A DNA stretch of 64,000 bases from Salibacteraceae bacterium (GCA_018401875.1 JAGYJZ010000003.1:124001-188000); one strand, 5' to 3'; counted from the first letter of the stretch, positions 45,012 through 53,654 are shown. The notes: generated by a model not told the origin, from the sequence alone. A program made the numbers and translations.

Positions 45012-45677
45012 ATGAACAAAATTACAACACTAAGTTTAACAATCGTTTTGGTATTTGCAGGAGTTAGCTCCCAAGCTCAATCGGTGCGTGATCGGAATGT
45101 AATTCCGGTGGCGGTGAATCTCAATCAAGTACTCAGAATGTCTATCTACGATGGTGGTAACATTGAGTTTGTATTTAACACCATAGATGAATACCGTAAT
45201 GGTCTTTCAGGTGATGCCGCTGGAGCTGCTAATGATGCCACGTCCGCCGGGTTTTATCAGTCATCTTTTACAATTTCATCATCCACGGAATGGGATTTGA
45301 TGTACGGAGCTGAAAATGCAACCTTTATTGGAGTAGATGATGGAACAACTCCGAATACTCTAGCCTTGGATAATGTTGGTTTACAGATTGTTGCAAATGG
45401 CGCCCACACTCTAGCATCAGGTGAAATCATCAGCGCCCCAACGACACTAGGCACGGTTGTGGCTGATTTAGACTTATATCCTCAAGAATTACTTGGTTGG
45501 GATAACACTGGGGCCTCCAATGCAGGAGACGAGGTCGATAATGATTTTACTATCCAATGGAGATGCGGTACCTCTGAAGGTGACATGAATCTTGTCTCAT
45601 TATTAGAGCAAACAACTATTGATCCGGATAGATACGTAGTAAACGTACTTTTCGAATTAATGATTTCAGATAACTAA
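45012..45677 (+). CDS. Secreted subunit-like protein 1
   Basis: The 221-residue protein has a clear signal peptide (TLSLTIVLVFAGVSSQAQ). The mature part is beta-rich with one Cys. It shares with the next gene an N-terminal motif of type IEFVFNTIDEYRNGLS, and a C-terminal strand DRYVVNVLFELMISDN preceded by IDP. The alternating C-terminal strand and the beta-sandwich-like composition recall pilin or fimbrial subunits of chaperone-usher systems. No T9SS sorting domain and no lipobox are present. First gene of the rightward unit, just downstream of the symmetric promoter. I cannot name a family. Confidence 0.65.
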   Translation: MNKITTLSLTIVLVFAGVSSQAQSVRDRNVIPVAVNLNQVLRMSIYDGGNIEFVFNTIDEYRNGLSGDAAGAANDATSAGFYQSSFTISSSTEWDLMYGAENATFIGVDDGTTPNTLALDNVGLQIVANGAHTLASGEIISAPTTLGTVVADLDLYPQELLGWDNTGASNAGDEVDNDFTIQWRCGTSEGDMNLVSLLEQTTIDPDRYVVNVLFELMISDN

Positions 45678-45686
45678 ACATTTCAA

Positions 45687-45720
45687 ACAAAGGAGAATCA
45701 ATTTATTGATTCTCCTTTGT
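45687..45720 (+). terminator. Perfect 15-bp hairpin between the subunit genes
   Basis: A perfect 15-bp stem (45687-45701 with 45706-45720) has a TTTA loop. It starts nine bases after the stop of subunit 1. There is no long T tract, only GCTTT after the stem. It could be a partial terminator or an mRNA-stabilising element that raises subunit 1 over downstream genes. Confidence 0.65.
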
Positions 45721-45729
45721 GCTTTAACA

Positions 45730-46422
45730 ATGATTTGTCTCCGTCACGCTATTTTTGTTTTTGCACTTTTTTCGATAAACCAGTCTTTTGGACAATGCTC
45801 TCCATGTAATGATCCTGCACCAGTTGGTATTATTGATTTTAACAGTGCTAGAATCAGTGTGCTCGCTGGTTCAAGTGTTGAATTCAATTTTCAAACCATA
45901 GATGACTATAAGAATGGAATATCAAAAACCAATAGTACAGTTATGGGTATATCGGTTTGTAATTGTAATTCAGAGGGGGGGACTTCTTTAGACCCTGTAG
46001 GTGGTTCGACAATTACGGGTTATTCAATATATTTTGATACCGATGATGCACAATTCACAGGTTTGAGTCCTTCAAATTCACTTCCACTTTGCGCCCTTGA
46101 AGCATTAGCAAATATATCATCGGGATTTGCAGCCTCTGCGGTGACGATTTCTAATACCAAAGTGGCTTTGGGTCAAATACCAAATGTGGGGGGGGCAATT
46201 TTTAAAGAAGATAATGGAGTTAATGTGATTACTGATCGATTTTGGACAACTGACCAAATAAGCATCGATTACTTTATGGGAGTAGCTCCGGGGATTGGTG
46301 GTTGCACTCTAGCCGTACCTTTCATAGATGCAGCGGGAGGATATGTACCTGACTCATACTATGTAACCGTCTCCTTCACGTTAGTGCCAGAATGCACAAC
46401 ATGCACAGACCCGTCATATTAA
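45730..46422 (+). CDS. Secreted subunit-like protein 2, cysteine-rich
   Basis: I start this at the ATG at 45730 (230 residues), which gives a signal peptide (HAIFVFALFSINQSFGQ). A TTG at 45706 lies inside the preceding hairpin and is unlikely. It is a distant paralogue of the preceding protein: VEFNFQTIDDYKNGIS near residue 55 and the C-terminal DSYYVTVSFTLV occupy the same relative positions. It adds eight cysteines in pairs (CSPC, CNC and CTTC among them), suggesting disulfides or a tip role. It is 14 bases before the barrel gene. No family recognised. Confidence 0.62.
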   Translation: MICLRHAIFVFALFSINQSFGQCSPCNDPAPVGIIDFNSARISVLAGSSVEFNFQTIDDYKNGISKTNSTVMGISVCNCNSEGGTSLDPVGGSTITGYSIYFDTDDAQFTGLSPSNSLPLCALEALANISSGFAASAVTISNTKVALGQIPNVGGAIFKEDNGVNVITDRFWTTDQISIDYFMGVAPGIGGCTLAVPFIDAAGGYVPDSYYVTVSFTLVPECTTCTDPSY

Positions 46423-46436
46423 ATGGTTGTTGAAGG

Positions 46437-49400
46437 ATGCGACTCGGTCATATCATAGCCTTGTTCATTTTATATCCGGCTGTGTTTTTTCCTGCCTTTT
46501 CGCAAGGTGTTAACGACAATGTTCTTGAATTAAACGACAGCTTGTTGAATGATCTTGCAACAGACAGTTTGTCATTTATAGATAGCATTGCTAAATCTGT
46601 TGACCCATTTTTTGATCAATCGAATGGTCTAAATCCTCAAAATTCAATCAACTCATCCGATAGCATTGGGGAAGAGTTGAACTTTTCGATTTACAAACAA
46701 GATATTGACGACCAAACTTCTGTTTTTAATAGCCTGGTTTTTGTAAATAAAACGAATAAGCTCGTTTCAGGCAAGATCAATTTGCAATTACCAAGCGGTT
46801 GGATTCATTTAGTCTCCCAGCAACTGGAGTTTATGGCTAATCCCGGTGAGACTATTTACATTCCAATGCGATTGATCGCTCCTAAAAATATGGAAGGGGG
46901 GAAATCATACATAATAGGCGCCACTGTGAGTCTTGATGATGATAAAAAAATAAAGGCTTATGCATACATCCAAAAAGTAGCCCGTTTTGATTTGAGTGTG
47001 ATAAACCAAAATAATTCAATTCTTATCAATCCGATAGACTTATCTGGTGTGACAGGAATACGAATCATTAATCAAGGTAATGTGAGTGAAAATATAAATC
47101 TCTCATTTAACTATCCGGTGGACTATAAGTTAATTGCACCTGTCACAAGTTTTTCAACTTTTTTCAACTTAAAAGCAAAATCGGACACTGTGATTCTTAT
47201 TAAACTTAAGCGGACAGTAATGACGGATTCATTGCGAAGTGAAAATTTGCCTCAAGAAAGGTTAAAATATTCTATATACGGATCAGGCCGCCAAATAGAA
47301 GGTAGCTTTTTAATTGAAAACTATCAATCAAGTTTAATAGATGAAACCTATAAAGAGCTCGCACCTCTATTCATCAATGCAGGTGTATTTAATATTGGCA
47401 GTCCGGGTGGAGAGCGGTACATGTCTGCTGCAGGTGGCAAGCTTCAATTAAATGCCAAAACGGATGTTAATTATTATTTAGGAAGTTTTAACTTAGGTCA
47501 GGTTGGAAGTGCATCACTCGGAGAAGGAACGATTCGAAGTATTTACCAGTATGGACTTGGAATTAGAAGGGGATTGAGCCGTGTTGACTTGAGCAGTAAT
47601 CTTTACAATAAGCATATTCCTGTGAGATATCAGGGTTTGAGATATAATTATCAAGGAAAAAAAATCGTATTCGCCACGGAGGCGGGTAAAAGTTACTTAC
47701 CCGACACATATGTATCCAGCACTTCGCTAAGCATCAATTCATTTGCTTTACCCTTCAACTTAGCACATTCCACAACCTTTGGTAATAATAATTTCAATGT
47801 AAGTGCATTCGAAGCAGGCGTTAAAACCCCAGTATCTCGTTTATTAAGATTGGGTGTTGGCTCCACATATTATTTAGGAGAAATAACCTCGCCCGGTGCA
47901 GTTGCGCCAAGAAATATTAATCGGTTTGGCTATTATGCCGCAGGAGACTTTAATGCAGGAAGACTATCTATGTCCGGACGTTGGAACTTTAGACCCACCA
48001 ATGGGTTTGCTATTTCAGGTGACCGCAGTTCATGGGTGATCTCCGGGAAAATAAAGACGGATAAGGCCTTCCATCACCGTTTTGACGCTACTGACATTCG
48101 TCAAGACTTTACTCGCGGTGATTTTTCTAATAATTTAGAAAATCGTTTTGCATCTTGGACAACAACCTACAATACTGCTTCAAACTGGATGATAAGTCTC
48201 AATCCTCAGTATCGCAGTATAGTTAGGGAGAGTGTGTTGCCATCCGTTACTACCCGATTAAGTACATTTTACTATGGATCATCCTTTGGACTAAGTAAAA
48301 GGCTAAACCCCTTAGAAGTAGTTTCGGTTTTCGCGAACCCTATGATTACGAATGCAGTTTATGATTTTGAATCAAGTCAATCTGGTAGTTACACTATGCG
48401 AACCGAGCTGAGTCCTGCATATAATTTGGGGCTTCGCTATTCCAGAAATAATGCATTAAACATATCAGGAGACATATTTAGAGGTCCTTTCTTCATCTAC
48501 AATTATTCCGTATCCACTTCCGACACTTCACTCATTCCATTCTCCTCAGGTCTAATAAGATTATCTGCCGGATACAATAAAGACTTTAAAATTTCGAATA
48601 TTAATTTAAACCTAAATTTAAGAGCCTTTTATAGCTTGGATGTTATTACCAAAGCGGAGCAATTGAATATTGGGGCCAATGCTATTGCCTCACTTCCGCA
48701 AGGAATAAGAATAAGCAGCTATATTAACTGGTTCGCATCTTCCTACGAAAGCCGTTCTGGAGAGATTAGTAATAAAAATATCAACATCAACGCAGCTATT
48801 ACAAAGTCCTTCTATTGGCAGCAACCTTACGAGAAGTTTTACAAAATGAACATTTTATGTTATGAGGACCTGAACGGAAATGGAAATAGAGAACCCCATG
48901 AACCAGCATTGCCCAACATAAATATTAACTTAAAGGCTGAAAAAGAAGATTTTATTGACAAAAAGCATTCGCGTTCACCCAATACCGATCTAATCACAGA
49001 CGGTTCGGGCAGGGTAAAATTCAACAAGATTCCTGCAGCTACCTATGATGTTAAATTCTATGAGCTTTTTAGTGTATCCGATTTGCATCCAACTTATGGA
49101 TTCGTGCAGGAAATATTGCTAAACGATGATAAAACGATCGAAGTTCCGTTTATTAAGAATTATCACGTCCGAGGCAAAATATCCATTATAAAATCAAAGA
49201 GGTCGCGAGTTTCATCCTTCAATATAGAAGGTCTTATTATCATCGCAGAGTCTGAGAAGGGGGAAGTTTATAGAACATTGACAGATGAGTTTGGAAACTA
49301 TAATTTAACTATCCCTGGTGCGGGTGTTTACAAGCTGACCTGTAAACACGGCTATGGAGAAATCCTGGAAACTAAAAATGATGAGACTTTAGTTGATTTT

Positions 49401-49919
49401 AATGGGATGAAAGAATTCAACTTCGATTTTATATACTATGAGAAGGACCGTGTGATTAATTTCCCGGGATCTAAGCTTGAGAAAAAGCAAGTAGAGGAAA
49501 GGCAAGTAATCGATGAATTGAAAAGCGCTCCCAAATCCAACGAAGCAGCATATTTTTCACAGTCTTTGGCTAACGAAATACAGAGCGATAAATTAGAATC
49601 GTATGAATACCCTGAAAAAACGATTTCTCGACAAGAGGCTATTGAACAAATTGGTGCCGATTTCGAAACAAAAATTGAATATCGGGTAGTAATCGGTCGC
49701 TACAAAGACTATTTAAAAAACGAAGATTTAGAGCGAATGCTTGATGTGGTTAAAGGTAATCAAATCAAAATTGACGTCTTAAACAACTACTTAGTAGTGA
49801 ACCGAGACTTTAATGACAAAGAAAATGCTGATAGATTTTCTGATAGTCTCAGAAATATTGGGATTGAAACGTCTATTATGCTTGGGAAGTACCAAGATGT
49901 TCTCATCAATCTGGAATAG
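46437..49919 (+). CDS. Usher-like outer-membrane barrel protein with accessory domains
   Basis: The 1160-residue protein has a signal peptide (IIALFILYPAVFFPAFSQ). Residues about 78-300 look like two Ig/NEW3-type beta domains (LQLPSGWIHLVSQQLEF and GIRIINQGNVSENINLSFNY). Residues about 310-800 alternate polar and hydrophobic residues in many aromatic-capped strands, as in a large outer-membrane barrel (GRLSMSGRWNFRP, SWVISGKIKTD and LGLRYSRNNALNISG). Near residue 803 a segment NILCYEDLNGNGNREPHEP starts an SdrD-B/usher-C-terminal-like domain, followed near 905-965 by a carboxypeptidase-regulatory-like domain. The last 75 residues (YRVVIGRYKDYLKNEDLERM onward) look like a SPOR domain. Context with a chaperone and two subunits suggests an assembly pore. 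Usher homology is not proven. Confidence 0.66.
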   Translation: MRLGHIIALFILYPAVFFPAFSQGVNDNVLELNDSLLNDLATDSLSFIDSIAKSVDPFFDQSNGLNPQNSINSSDSIGEELNFSIYKQDIDDQTSVFNSLVFVNKTNKLVSGKINLQLPSGWIHLVSQQLEFMANPGETIYIPMRLIAPKNMEGGKSYIIGATVSLDDDKKIKAYAYIQKVARFDLSVINQNNSILINPIDLSGVTGIRIINQGNVSENINLSFNYPVDYKLIAPVTSFSTFFNLKAKSDTVILIKLKRTVMTDSLRSENLPQERLKYSIYGSGRQIEGSFLIENYQSSLIDETYKELAPLFINAGVFNIGSPGGERYMSAAGGKLQLNAKTDVNYYLGSFNLGQVGSASLGEGTIRSIYQYGLGIRRGLSRVDLSSNLYNKHIPVRYQGLRYNYQGKKIVFATEAGKSYLPDTYVSSTSLSINSFALPFNLAHSTTFGNNNFNVSAFEAGVKTPVSRLLRLGVGSTYYLGEITSPGAVAPRNINRFGYYAAGDFNAGRLSMSGRWNFRPTNGFAISGDRSSWVISGKIKTDKAFHHRFDATDIRQDFTRGDFSNNLENRFASWTTTYNTASNWMISLNPQYRSIVRESVLPSVTTRLSTFYYGSSFGLSKRLNPLEVVSVFANPMITNAVYDFESSQSGSYTMRTELSPAYNLGLRYSRNNALNISGDIFRGPFFIYNYSVSTSDTSLIPFSSGLIRLSAGYNKDFKISNINLNLNLRAFYSLDVITKAEQLNIGANAIASLPQGIRISSYINWFASSYESRSGEISNKNININAAITKSFYWQQPYEKFYKMNILCYEDLNGNGNREPHEPALPNININLKAEKEDFIDKKHSRSPNTDLITDGSGRVKFNKIPAATYDVKFYELFSVSDLHPTYGFVQEILLNDDKTIEVPFIKNYHVRGKISIIKSKRSRVSSFNIEGLIIIAESEKGEVYRTLTDEFGNYNLTIPGAGVYKLTCKHGYGEILETKNDETLVDFNGMKEFNFDFIYYEKDRVINFPGSKLEKKQVEERQVIDELKSAPKSNEAAYFSQSLANEIQSDKLESYEYPEKTISRQEAIEQIGADFETKIEYRVVIGRYKDYLKNEDLERMLDVVKGNQIKIDVLNNYLVVNRDFNDKENADRFSDSLRNIGIETSIMLGKYQDVLINLE

Positions 49920-50261
49920 TCAGGTAATTTTAATAAAAATTGTTAAATCCGAAGATTTTTCTCAAAGTACATAGATTAGTTAATCTAGTAACCCTCGCTG
50001 CCGCGCGCTCAATGTCATTAAGTTAAGAGATCTTCAAAATGTATCTCTTTGATTTTTAGGTGTTTTTGGTTTTATATTCCTTTTGTATTTCTCAGTGTTT
50101 CTTTCAATTTGTCTATTGGGTCTGATTGGAATAAGGTGATTTTTAAATATGATTGTCACGTAAAGTTCTAGACAATCTTTACCACAACCCACTCATCTCC
50201 ACCGTTAAAGTGAGCAAATTAATCAAATTCCACTCAGCCACTTCACCCAACCCAATCGGGT
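49920..50261. other. AT-rich intergenic stretch
   Basis: About 340 bases without a supported gene. A short open frame at 50153-50368 runs through a terminator and is not coding-like. A GC-rich island (CTGCCGCGCGC near 50000) stands out in otherwise AT-rich DNA but forms no recognised element. I see no tRNA or small RNA structure. Confidence 0.6.
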
Positions 50262-50289
50262 ATAAAAAAACCCCGCAGGTGCAGGGTTT
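50262..50289 (-). terminator. Terminator downstream of the T9SS gene at 50312
   Basis: On the minus strand a 9-bp stem with one mismatch (AACCCTGCA / TGCGGGGTT, 2-base loop) is followed by T5-7 and ATA. It may also work on the plus strand, where GGTTTTGTTTG follows. Confidence 0.75.
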
Positions 50290-50311
50290 TGTTTGTGTTT
50301 TTGCTCTCCGT

Positions 50312-51100
50312 TTAGTCGATCACTTGCATGCGCTTACTGTCGATCATTGCGCCATTTTCCCACAATGAATAGAAATAAATGCCCGATTCTAATTCACCGT
50401 GTAAAGTGTATTGGCCTTGCTTGCCGTTCAATGTAATTTCCTTCACCAACTTGCCAGTCAAGTCATGAAATTTCAACGTTCCATTTGACGATGCCAATTG
50501 GTAATTGATTACGGTTATGTCTTTGGCTGGGTTCGGTGCGTTTTGAGAAAGGCTGCTCGCAAATGCGTTGGCCGTTTCTTCCAATCCTAGTGGCACATAT
50601 TGTCCGCCAATCATCTCAAACGTGTCGCCATCCACTACAATTATTGCTACTCCAGTAGATGTAAAGCCATGGATGGTGTCAGCTGCTGTGTTTACGTAAA
50701 ACGAACTACAAATTACTGTGTTTGCAGAATCATTGGCGTCATATACACAAAGAACGCTCACTCCTTCACCATCGTTAGTTTTTGCATATATATGATGATA
50801 GATTTCAAAATCTTCTGAAGGAGAAACCAAAATATCGCTTGATCGTTGTGTTGTTGGCCAGCAAATATCATCACCTTCACAAATAAAATCTTCCCAAGAA
50901 GGTACGCTGGCAAACTCAGCCATCAGTTGCCACCTCAATTCTATAGTATCTAAAGTGTGATTTACTATATTAATATCAACACTTACGTCAGCACCAACAG
51001 ATGTAGATACTGAAGTGTCATTTAATATGTCGAATGAAAAGTCTTGAGAGAATCCCAAAACGGGGAGTGATATAAGGGCTAAAATGTATAATTTCTTCAT
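50312..51100 (-). CDS. T9SS-secreted protein with type A sorting domain
   Basis: I start this at the ATG at 51100, giving 262 residues and a signal peptide (LYILALISLPVLGFSQ). The cargo region (about residues 20-175) is beta-rich and mentions no known motif; it holds a WEDFICEGDDICWP segment with two cysteines. The C-terminal 85 residues are a T9SS type A sorting domain in the form SLSQNAPNPAKDITVINY, LKFHDLTGKLVKEI and LESGIYFYSLWENG. The small lipoprotein gene ends 10 bases upstream on the same strand, so they are probably one operon. Confidence 0.85.
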   Translation of the reverse strand: MKKLYILALISLPVLGFSQDFSFDILNDTSVSTSVGADVSVDINIVNHTLDTIELRWQLMAEFASVPSWEDFICEGDDICWPTTQRSSDILVSPSEDFEIYHHIYAKTNDGEGVSVLCVYDANDSANTVICSSFYVNTAADTIHGFTSTGVAIIVVDGDTFEMIGGQYVPLGLEETANAFASSLSQNAPNPAKDITVINYQLASSNGTLKFHDLTGKLVKEITLNGKQGQYTLHGELESGIYFYSLWENGAMIDSKRMQVID

Positions 51101-51110
51101 AATCAATAAT

Positions 51111-51389
51111 TTAATTTTCTGGTTCACAAATCCAAAATTTAACAATATAGTATTCTGTGTCATATTCGTTGTAAGCTTTTTCTTCTTCAACTTTTGCAAT
51201 AGATTTTAAATCTTTTCCACAAATTTCTTGGATATCTAAGGGTTCAGGTTCCATAAATAATCTAGATAAACTAGTTTCTTCTCCAAATGGTACACTATTA
51301 ATATATTCATATTGATAGCAAGTTTCACATTTTTTACAAGAGCTAAATGATATTAAAGCTACAAGTAAGATAAAAAATAAGTTTTTCAT
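51111..51389 (-). CDS. Small putative lipoprotein
   Basis: The 92-residue protein has a lipoprotein signal (FFILLVALISFSSC) with the lipidated Cys at 18 and three further cysteines close behind (CKKCETCYQ). The mature part is acidic, ending KFWICEPEN. I do not recognise a family. It is upstream of, and probably co-transcribed with, the T9SS gene at 50312. Confidence 0.68.
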   Translation of the reverse strand: MKNLFFILLVALISFSSCKKCETCYQYEYINSVPFGEETSLSRLFMEPEPLDIQEICGKDLKSIAKVEEEKAYNEYDTEYYIVKFWICEPEN

Positions 51390-51533
51390 AAGCGTTCAAA
51401 TAACCAATTGAGCTTCTTCTAAAGATTTTTGATTTACGAATTTACACCATCATTCGGTTTATTTTAAGCAAAAGCGCTCGATTCTTGTTAGTTTAACGAT
51501 AATTCACCAAACCGATTTCAGGCAACTTAATCT

Positions 51534-51541
51534 TACTTTTG
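51534..51541 (+). promoter_or_regulatory. Candidate paaC promoter -7 box
   Basis: TACTTTTG matches TAnnTTTG, 20 bases before the ATG at 51562. It indicates that paaC is the first gene of its transcript. Confidence 0.5.
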
Positions 51542-51561
51542 GATGCCCTGAGTATAAAACA

Positions 51562-52326
51562 ATGACAATGAATCACAACAACTCACTTTACCAAGCAGTA
51601 CTTCACTTGGGCGACAATGCGCTCATTCTTGGCCATCGACTATCAGAATGGTGCGGCCATGGCCCGGTGCTCGAGCAAGATATTGCCATGACAAATATTT
51701 CGCTCGACTTGATTGGTCAGGCGAGAATGTACCTCGACTATGCAGGAAGGCTAAGCGGTGAAAACAAGAACGAAGATGACCTCGCATACCGCAGGGATGT
51801 GCTCGACTTTAAAAACTTTTTGATCACCGAAATACCCAACGGTGACTTTGCCGATACCATCGCGCGTCAATTTTTCTTTGATCAATGGAATGTGCTGTAC
51901 ACCGCGGCTCTTATGGCTTCAACAGATGAAACCTTGAGCGCCATCGCTCAGAAAGCTCATAAAGAAGTGTCTTATCATCAGCGCTGGAGCTCTGAATGGG
52001 TTGTTCGCTTAGGCGATGGCACACCAGAAAGTAAGGAGAAAATGCAACGCGCCATCGATGACATGTGGATGTTTACAGGCGAAATGTTTACCCAAACATC
52101 TGAAGAAAAATCATTGGTAACCCAAGCCATTTTGCCTGATGCAGAAGCGTTGAAAGCAACCTGGCTGCAGACGGTTTCGGCCATAATCAGCGATGCTACG
52201 CTTGAAATGCCAACGGATGATTTTATGCAATCGGGAGGAAAAGAAGGCGTGCATACAGAATACCTCGGATTTATTTTAGCTGAAATGCAATACCTGCCCC
52301 GAGCCTATCCTGACGCGCAATGGTAA
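51562..52326 (+). CDS. paaC: Phenylacetyl-CoA epoxidase structural subunit PaaC
   Basis: PaaC is the non-catalytic ferritin-like partner of PaaA in ring 1,2-epoxidation of phenylacetyl-CoA. The 254-residue helical protein contains LGDNALILGHRLSEWCGHGP, EQDIAMTNISLDLIGQARM and SYHQRWSSEWVVRLGDGTPES, all typical of PaaC, and EYLGFILAEMQYLPRAYP at the end. ATGs at 51562 and 51568 are both possible. It overlaps paaD by seven bases. paaA, paaB and paaE, normally neighbours, are not in the window. Confidence 0.95.
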   Translation: MTMNHNNSLYQAVLHLGDNALILGHRLSEWCGHGPVLEQDIAMTNISLDLIGQARMYLDYAGRLSGENKNEDDLAYRRDVLDFKNFLITEIPNGDFADTIARQFFFDQWNVLYTAALMASTDETLSAIAQKAHKEVSYHQRWSSEWVVRLGDGTPESKEKMQRAIDDMWMFTGEMFTQTSEEKSLVTQAILPDAEALKATWLQTVSAIISDATLEMPTDDFMQSGGKEGVHTEYLGFILAEMQYLPRAYPDAQW

Positions 52327-52817
52327 GCGCTGAAAACCTCATATCAGAAGCGTGGAAAGTGCTCAATACGGTGGAAGATCCAGAAATTCCGGTCATTTCA
52401 GTTGTTGAGTTGGGCATCGTGCGCGATGTGTCAGAACACAACGGTGAACTTACGGTGAACATCACCCCAACATACAGCGGATGTCCTGCCACGCAAGTCA
52501 TCGAAGACATGGTGGTGGAAGCGCTTCACAATGCGAAACTCGCTCCGTTTCAAGTCAATACCGTCCTAAGTCCACCGTGGTCCACCACCTTTATTTCAGC
52601 TGAAGGAAGGAGAAAATTGAAAGAATACGGCATCGCTCCACCCGAAAGTGAATCGGTCGACAAGAAAGCACTGATGGGCGAAGAGCGCCAAGTGACGTGC
52701 CCCAATTGCGGTAGCAAAAACACCTTGATGGTAAGCCAGTTTGGCTCCACTCCGTGTAAGTCGCACTTCAAATGCAAAGACTGCCTAGAGCCATTCGATT
52801 ACTTTAAATGCTTGTAA
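52320..52817 (+). CDS. paaD: Phenylacetyl-CoA epoxidase assembly protein PaaD
   Basis: PaaD is a MIP18/DUF59-type protein thought to help mature iron centres of the PaaABCE epoxidase. The 165-residue protein has the DUF59 core VEDPEIPVISVVELGIVRDV and TPTYSGCPATQVIEDMV. A C-terminal zinc-finger-like region follows, with CPNCGSKNT and CKSHFKCKDCLEPFDYFKC. It starts inside the last codons of paaC, a sign of translational coupling. Confidence 0.94.
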   Translation: MVSAENLISEAWKVLNTVEDPEIPVISVVELGIVRDVSEHNGELTVNITPTYSGCPATQVIEDMVVEALHNAKLAPFQVNTVLSPPWSTTFISAEGRRKLKEYGIAPPESESVDKKALMGEERQVTCPNCGSKNTLMVSQFGSTPCKSHFKCKDCLEPFDYFKCL

Positions 52818-52871
52818 GCATAGCCGAGAAATCGGGCAGATTCTGTTACTTTGGGGCAAACAACTAAGCAC

Positions 52872-53654
52872 ATGGATTCCACTACCATTTCGTTTGAAAT
52901 CAGAGACGCTGTCGCGCGAATTTCCTTGAATCGCCCCGAAGTGTTCAACAGCTTCAATAAAGAAATGGCCAAGGCGTTTCAGGCGGCTTTAGACCGGTGC
53001 GAAAGGGATCAGGCTGTGCGAGCCATCTACCTTACAGGGATTGGAAAAGCATTTTGCGCTGGTCAAGATTTAAGCGAAGCCATTGATCCAAAAGGGCCAG
53101 GCATCGAACGCATTGTGGAAGACCACTACAATCCTATCATTTTGAAATTGAGAAGCATCGAAAAGCCCATCGTTTGTGCGGTAAATGGCGTGGCCGCTGG
53201 TGCCGGAGCCAATATCGCCTTAGCGTGTGATGTGGTAGTGGCGAAATCTTCAAGTGCATTCATTCAAGCCTTCAGCAGCATTGGTTTAATTCCTGACTCA
53301 GGCGGGACCTACTTTCTGCCTCGACTCATCGGAATGCAAAAAGCCAGTGCCTTGATGATGTTGGCCGATAAAATCAGCGCCACTGAAGCGCAAGAGTTAG
53401 GGATGATTTACAAACACCTTGATGACGATCAGTTTGAGGAACAGTCGTGGGCATTGGCATTGAAATTAGCCAGCCGACCAACCGTAGGGCTCGGGTTGAC
53501 AAAGCGCCTTTTAAACGAATCGTTTAACAACTCACTGGCAGAACAACTGAAGCGCGAAGGCGAAGAACAGATTGTCGCAGCATCGTCAAAAGATTATAAT
53601 GAAGGTGTACAAGCGTTTTTAGAGAAAAGAAAACCAACATTTACGGGAGAATAG
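52872..53654 (+). CDS. Enoyl-CoA hydratase/isomerase, PaaG-type
   Basis: The crotonase-family enzyme has 260 residues from the ATG at 52872; the TTG at 52851 would add seven non-conserved residues. Signatures: LNRPEVFNSFNKEM, FCAGQDLSE in the oxyanion-hole region, NGVAAGAGANIALACDVVVA and GLIPDSGGTYFLPRL. Given its place between paaD and a 3-hydroxyacyl-CoA dehydrogenase, a PaaG role (epoxyphenylacetyl-CoA isomerase to oxepin-CoA) or PaaF-type hydratase is likely; the GLIPDSGGT form and active-site Asp favour the isomerase. Confidence 0.88.
   Translation: MDSTTISFEIRDAVARISLNRPEVFNSFNKEMAKAFQAALDRCERDQAVRAIYLTGIGKAFCAGQDLSEAIDPKGPGIERIVEDHYNPIILKLRSIEKPIVCAVNGVAAGAGANIALACDVVVAKSSSAFIQAFSSIGLIPDSGGTYFLPRLIGMQKASALMMLADKISATEAQELGMIYKHLDDDQFEEQSWALALKLASRPTVGLGLTKRLLNESFNNSLAEQLKREGEEQIVAASSKDYNEGVQAFLEKRKPTFTGE

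Noticed and set aside
49920..50261. Possible small RNA in the gap after the usher-like gene
   Set aside because: No stable structure or promoter-terminator pair other than the minus-strand terminator was visible.
50153..50368. 71-codon open frame
   Set aside because: It crosses a terminator hairpin and the end of the convergent T9SS gene.
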